A stretch of DNA of 64,000 nucleotides from NCBI GenBank assembly GCA_016169945.1, contig JADLSH010000127.1, positions 870,501-934,500 of the forward strand, read 5' to 3'. Of the stretch, positions 60,361 to 64,000 are shown piece by piece. A program made the position numbers and the translations under genes. Every line of letters starts with the position of its first letter. Positions within the stretch are counted from its first letter, which is position 1. The notes below the pieces were generated by a model, which was given only the letters and a program-made list of their open reading frames with translations, did not search any database and had not been told where the DNA came from. The DNA comes from Trachythela sp. YZ-2020 (lineage: Eukaryota > Cnidaria > Anthozoa > Malacalcyonacea > Clavulariidae).

Positions 60361-60565
60361 TTTCCGCCAAATTCTATAACAAAATCATAACAAAATGACG
60401 TCGGAAAACTATCGGGCCATACTCTCGGACACAGTCGGAATCACTATTCAGTTATATCAAATTTAGAGATCAGTGGTAATTCGACCTTACTTGCCCGATT
60501 GCGAACACCCTAAAATTACTGTAGCCTGCATATGCCTGAGTTGAAAACAAAGAATATTTTCAAAA
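60361..60565. promoter_or_regulatory. Bidirectional promoter between the coilin-like gene and ULK3
   Basis: The start codons are 205 bp apart. Visible motifs: TTTTCCGCCATTTTCCGCC (E2F/YY1-like, overlapping the minus start), AAAATGACGTCGG (CRE-like) and CAAAAATGGCG over the ULK3 ATG. Function is inferred. Confidence 0.5.
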
Positions 60566-63500
60566 ATGGCGAATTTCGGAGGAGGGAACAATTCACTTCC
60601 CCCTCCGCGTTTAGAACATTTTGTCATGACAGAAAAACTTGGACAAGGAACCTATGCTACTGTGTATAAAGCTTATAGAAAGGTTAGATTCACACAGGTT
60701 TTTGAAATTTGGTAGAGAGATTTTTAATGATCTACCGTCATTTATAATCGTCCCTTAGGGTGAGACGCGAGAGGTTGTCGCAATCAAATGCATTTACTTG
60801 AAAAGACTTGGAAAATCTGCCATTGAAAATCTTTTTACTGAAATTAAATTATTAAAAGAAATCAACCATGATCATGTTGTTCAACTTAAAGATTTTCAGG
60901 TAGGTAAAGTAGAATACCTTGAATTGAGAGTGACACCATATTGTGTACAATGTCAGACAATCTTTTTCACCATCATTTATCATCAAATTGTCACCATCAT
61001 ACCACCATTATCATCACCATTATTGTCATCATCATCTTTATCATCATCACCATTATCATCATCACCATTATCATCATTATTATCATCATAATCACCATCA
61101 TCATAATCACCATCATTACCATTATCATCATCATTACCATCATCACCTTCATCATCATCATCATAATCACCATTATCATCACCATTATCATCATCAATAC
61201 CATTATCATCATCATTACCATCATCACCATCATCATCATCACCACTACCATCATCATTATCATCATCACCATCATTATCATCATCACCATCATTATCATC
61301 ATCATTATCACCATGATCATCATTATCATCATCACCATCATCATCATCATCACCATCATAATCATCATCACCACCACCACTTTCATCATCAACACCATCA
61401 TTATCTTCATCATCATCACCATCATCACCATCATTATCATCATCATTATCATCTTTATGATCATCACCATTGTCATCATCATCATCATCATTATCATCAT
61501 CATCACCATCATCATTATCACCATCATTATCACCATCATTATCATCATCATCACCATCCTCATCACCACCATCATCATCACCATCAAAGTGTCGCCATAA
61601 CTACAGTATTACCACCATCAGTATGTCACTACCATGATCACCATCAAAACAACCACTACCATAATATCAACCCTTACCATACCACCATTACTATGTCACC
61701 ATATGACCATCATAATGTATATCAAAAGGTCATTTTATTTTTATAACCGTCTTCATTTCCAGTGGAACAAAGAGTATCTATTTTTGATCATGGAATACTG
61801 TAGTGGAGGTGATTTGTCCAGATTTATTCAGACAAGGCGACAACTACCTGAAAATATTGCTAAAAGGTTTCTTCAACAACTGGGTAATTTTTAAATCACG
61901 TATTCATGAAGTGAAAGTAACTCGCACCAACATTCATGCTATAAGGAATATATCTAATATCTTTCACGAGATTGAGATTCGAACACCAAAAAATGTGTTG
62001 AAAACGAAGTATAATAACATATTTTAAAGTGATTAAAATCGCTATAACGCACGACGTCGAGTGTGCGATATAACTTCTCAAACAAACCAGTATTTAAAGA
62101 GAAACTCAATGCAAAAGTTGGCTAAATTTATGGACGTTTATTACCATGCTATCAAGGCAACTGTACCGTGCTAAGTTCCTTCGTATTTTTCTCATGAATT
62201 ATTAATAAATTAAAGAAATCCTGTATTAAAAACAGAACGTTGACAAAATAATTTTCAACAGTATTTTTTCTTCGTTTGTAGCGCTGGCTTTGAAATTCCT
62301 ACACAATAAAGACATTGCACACATGGACCTCAAACCACAAAATATATTGTTATCATCAAAAGAAAATCCTACTTTAAAAATTGCAGGTAGAGCGTTGTGT
62401 TTTGAAATACAAAACATTGAAAGAAAGAACAATTTATTACTTTGACAAATAATTTTGCTTCAGATTTTGGTTTTGCACAATATCTTAAAGATGAAATGGA
62501 CAGCACAAATCTCCGTGGCTCACCTTTGTATATGGTAGCTTTGTCTCTTATTTTCGTTTTCACAATTGAAGTTTCATCAATTCAAAGTTGATCAATTCAA
62601 TATTGTAGGCACCAGAAATGTTCTGTTCGACAACTTACGATGCGTCTGTGGACTTATGGTCTGTGGGAGTTATCCTTTATGGTAGCTACTCATATCTCTT
62701 TCCCAACATTTTAAATGATATCCCGTTCTGTAAGGCAGTTACTAAGATATATATTTAATATTTGTCCTAAAATTAGAAGCGCTGTTTGGCGTGGCTCCGT
62801 TCAGATCTCGTACATTTTCTGAACTTGAGAAAAAGATCCGATCATCTCAAGAAATCAGGGTATGTTTCTTTGCTTTAAAATATGTGTAGTTTAAATTTTG
62901 CTTGCTCGTTGACATTTCTGAAGTTGACCACCATCTGCTGCCCTGTAACGCTTTCTGAAATCTTTATCTTCTAGCTTCCAGCAGACTCTAATGTTTCCAA
63001 AGAATGCAAGGATTTACTTCTCTCGCTGTTACAAAGAGATCCGAACCAAAGGATAGCGTTTGAAGAGTTTTTTGCCCATCCATTTCTAGACTTGGTACAT
63101 GCGCCATCCGCGTCGTGTTTACCACAAGCGGTAGGTCCTGAACACTTCGAGTTAAGTTCACTTTCTCGTGAGAGAAAAGCGCATCCAATGGGACTCCAGC
63201 TTTTCTCTGGGTTTTCAGTTCCTGTAGTAACACTGGACAAATAAGGGACGACTCTTACCGGACCTCTGGAAAGAACAATTTAGAACTGATGGAGTTATCC
63301 AGTATAAATACAGTTAGTTCTTGTTTGTTGTCAGGTGTCACTTGTATCCGAAGCTGTGAAACTAGACCAAGCAATGAATTATAAAGAAGCTGTACAAATG
63401 TATTGTCAAGCCTTAGATTATTTTGTTCCGGCCTTGCAATGTGAGTATTAGCCATGGTCTTGTACAAAATATACGAAGTATTCTACAATGAACTGCCGTG

Positions 63501-63795
63501 GTTTGTGTTTGAACTATCTGAAACACATGGACATTTTACCCATATGGACATTTTACCCGTATGACATTTTACTCATATGGACATTTTACCCATATGGACA
63601 TTTTACTCATATGCATGGACATTTGATCCATATGGACATTTTACCCATATTGACATTTTACCCGTATGGACATTTTACCCATATGGATGTGCACCCAATG
63701 TCTGTCCATATGCATCCATGTCACTAACGAACTGTGTGCTGATTTTCTCTTTAGATGAACGAAGTAGTTTGAAGAGGAATGCTATCAGAGAAAAA
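60566..63795 (+). CDS. ULK3: ULK3 serine/threonine kinase, 5' ten exons (runs off window)
   Basis: Kinase linked in animals to Gli/Hedgehog control, autophagy and the abscission checkpoint. Exons 60566-60682, 60759-60899, 61763-61883, 62282-62386, 62464-62534, 62609-62681, 62777-62859, 62975-63130, 63335-63440, 63755-63795 have consistent phases. The last donor (AAA/GTAATG) leads past the window. The kinase domain starts at about residue 20: [13 protein letters not shown] (Gly loop), VAIKC (Lys), [23 protein letters not shown] (catalytic Asp; HMD instead of HLD/HRD), [34 protein letters not shown]. The stretch [25 protein letters not shown] at the end is the first MIT domain. This order and the motifs match human ULK3 ([30 protein letters not shown]) rather than ULK1/2. 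The C-terminal MIT region lies outside. Confidence 0.95.
60957..61715. repeat. Very long (CAT/CAC)n trinucleotide array in ULK3 intron 2
   Basis: About 640 bp of nearly uninterrupted ATC/ACC/ATT triplets, with a more degraded tail to about 61715. It produces poly-Ile, poly-His and poly-Met frames of up to 267 codons that are not genes. Confidence 0.95.
61970..62225. repeat. Foldback repeat family T, diverged copy 4 (ULK3 intron 3)
   Basis: Has AAGTGATTAAAATCGCTATAAC, ACGTCGAGTGTGCGATATAA and the AACAAACCAGTATTTAAAGA tail, with many more substitutions than copies 1-3. Confidence 0.65.
63150..63320 (+). repeat. SINE fragment in ULK3 intron 8
   Basis: CCTGTAGTAACACTGGACAA, CGGACCTCTGGAAAGAACAA and GAACTGATGGAGTTATCCAG are the body and tail of the dispersed family. 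Confidence 0.55.
63527..63700. repeat. GGACATTTTACCCATAT minisatellite in ULK3 intron 9
   Basis: About nine copies of an 18-bp unit (TATGGACATTTTACCCA), with variants. Open frames through it are artefacts. Confidence 0.85.
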
Positions 63796-64000
63796 GTAAT
63801 GTAACATTTTGATGTAATCACTCTTCCAGTGATGATTACATTGTTAGGACGTTAGACTTCGTAAAACACTAAAGTCTCCACTCTCCAATACGTGACTCTT
63901 GTTTCAATTTACAATGAAAGCAATCTGTCGTTAGACCGAGTGAATTGACATACTCATACTCAACGACTTAGCGCCAAGCCAGTAAACAGAGACCATTTCA
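63796..64000 (+). other. Start of the next ULK3 intron
   Basis: After the donor at 63796 no further exon is recognised before the window ends. Confidence 0.5.

Noticed and set aside
60943..61746. Long poly-His, poly-Ile and poly-Met reading frames
   Set aside because: Products of the CAT/CAC microsatellite in ULK3 intron 2; both flanking exons splice in phase without them.

Overview
This is metazoan nuclear DNA: AT-rich, with dense GT-AG introns, tRNA-derived SINEs, LINE tails and many TIR/foldback elements. The genes match human orthologues well, but the repeats and the cargo transposon suggest a non-vertebrate, most likely a cnidarian (inference; no species-specific marker was recognised). 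All gene models come from reading splice sites by eye, and every exon phase was checked arithmetically.

Layout. (1) 1-5151: repeat-rich upstream or intronic DNA. (2) 5152-6597 (+): terminal exon of a chondroitin sulfate synthase (CHSY1/3 type). (3) 10943-16414 (+): complete C-terminal Src kinase CSK, 14 coding exons, 448 aa. (4) 17929-19399 (-): securin (PTTG1), 4 exons, 214 aa, head-to-head with NBAS across about 245 bp. (5) 19645-54391 (+): complete NBAS, 61 coding exons, 2299 aa. Its 12.5 kb intron 7 holds a nested transposon stack. (6) 55267-60360 (-): a lysine/serine/acid-rich, coilin-like gene broken by a 19-bp tandem duplication. (7) 60566 to past the window end (+): ULK3 kinase, head-to-head with the coilin-like gene. 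CSK and ULK3 are also near neighbours on human 15q24, and CHSY1 is on 15q26, so this may be very old linkage.

The most unusual object is an 8.9 kb Kolobok-type DNA transposon (22993-31915) with TTAA target duplications and about 39-bp TIRs. It carries two convergent genes. One is a transposase with a visible DDE pattern but several frameshifts. The other is an intact 305-aa protein joining a CXC-like cysteine cluster to a domain like the cytoplasmic 'ballast' of the vertebrate P2X7 receptor. The element sits in one copy of a 1.4 kb repeat unit (U-A). The adjacent copy (U-B) keeps the unoccupied TTAA site, and two near-identical 253-bp TIR elements flank the pair.

The host genes cover separate jobs: chondroitin synthesis, Src-family control, anaphase control, ER-Golgi tethering, probable Cajal-body or nuclear scaffold, and ULK3 signalling/abscission. 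No operon-like logic is seen apart from the two short divergent promoters.
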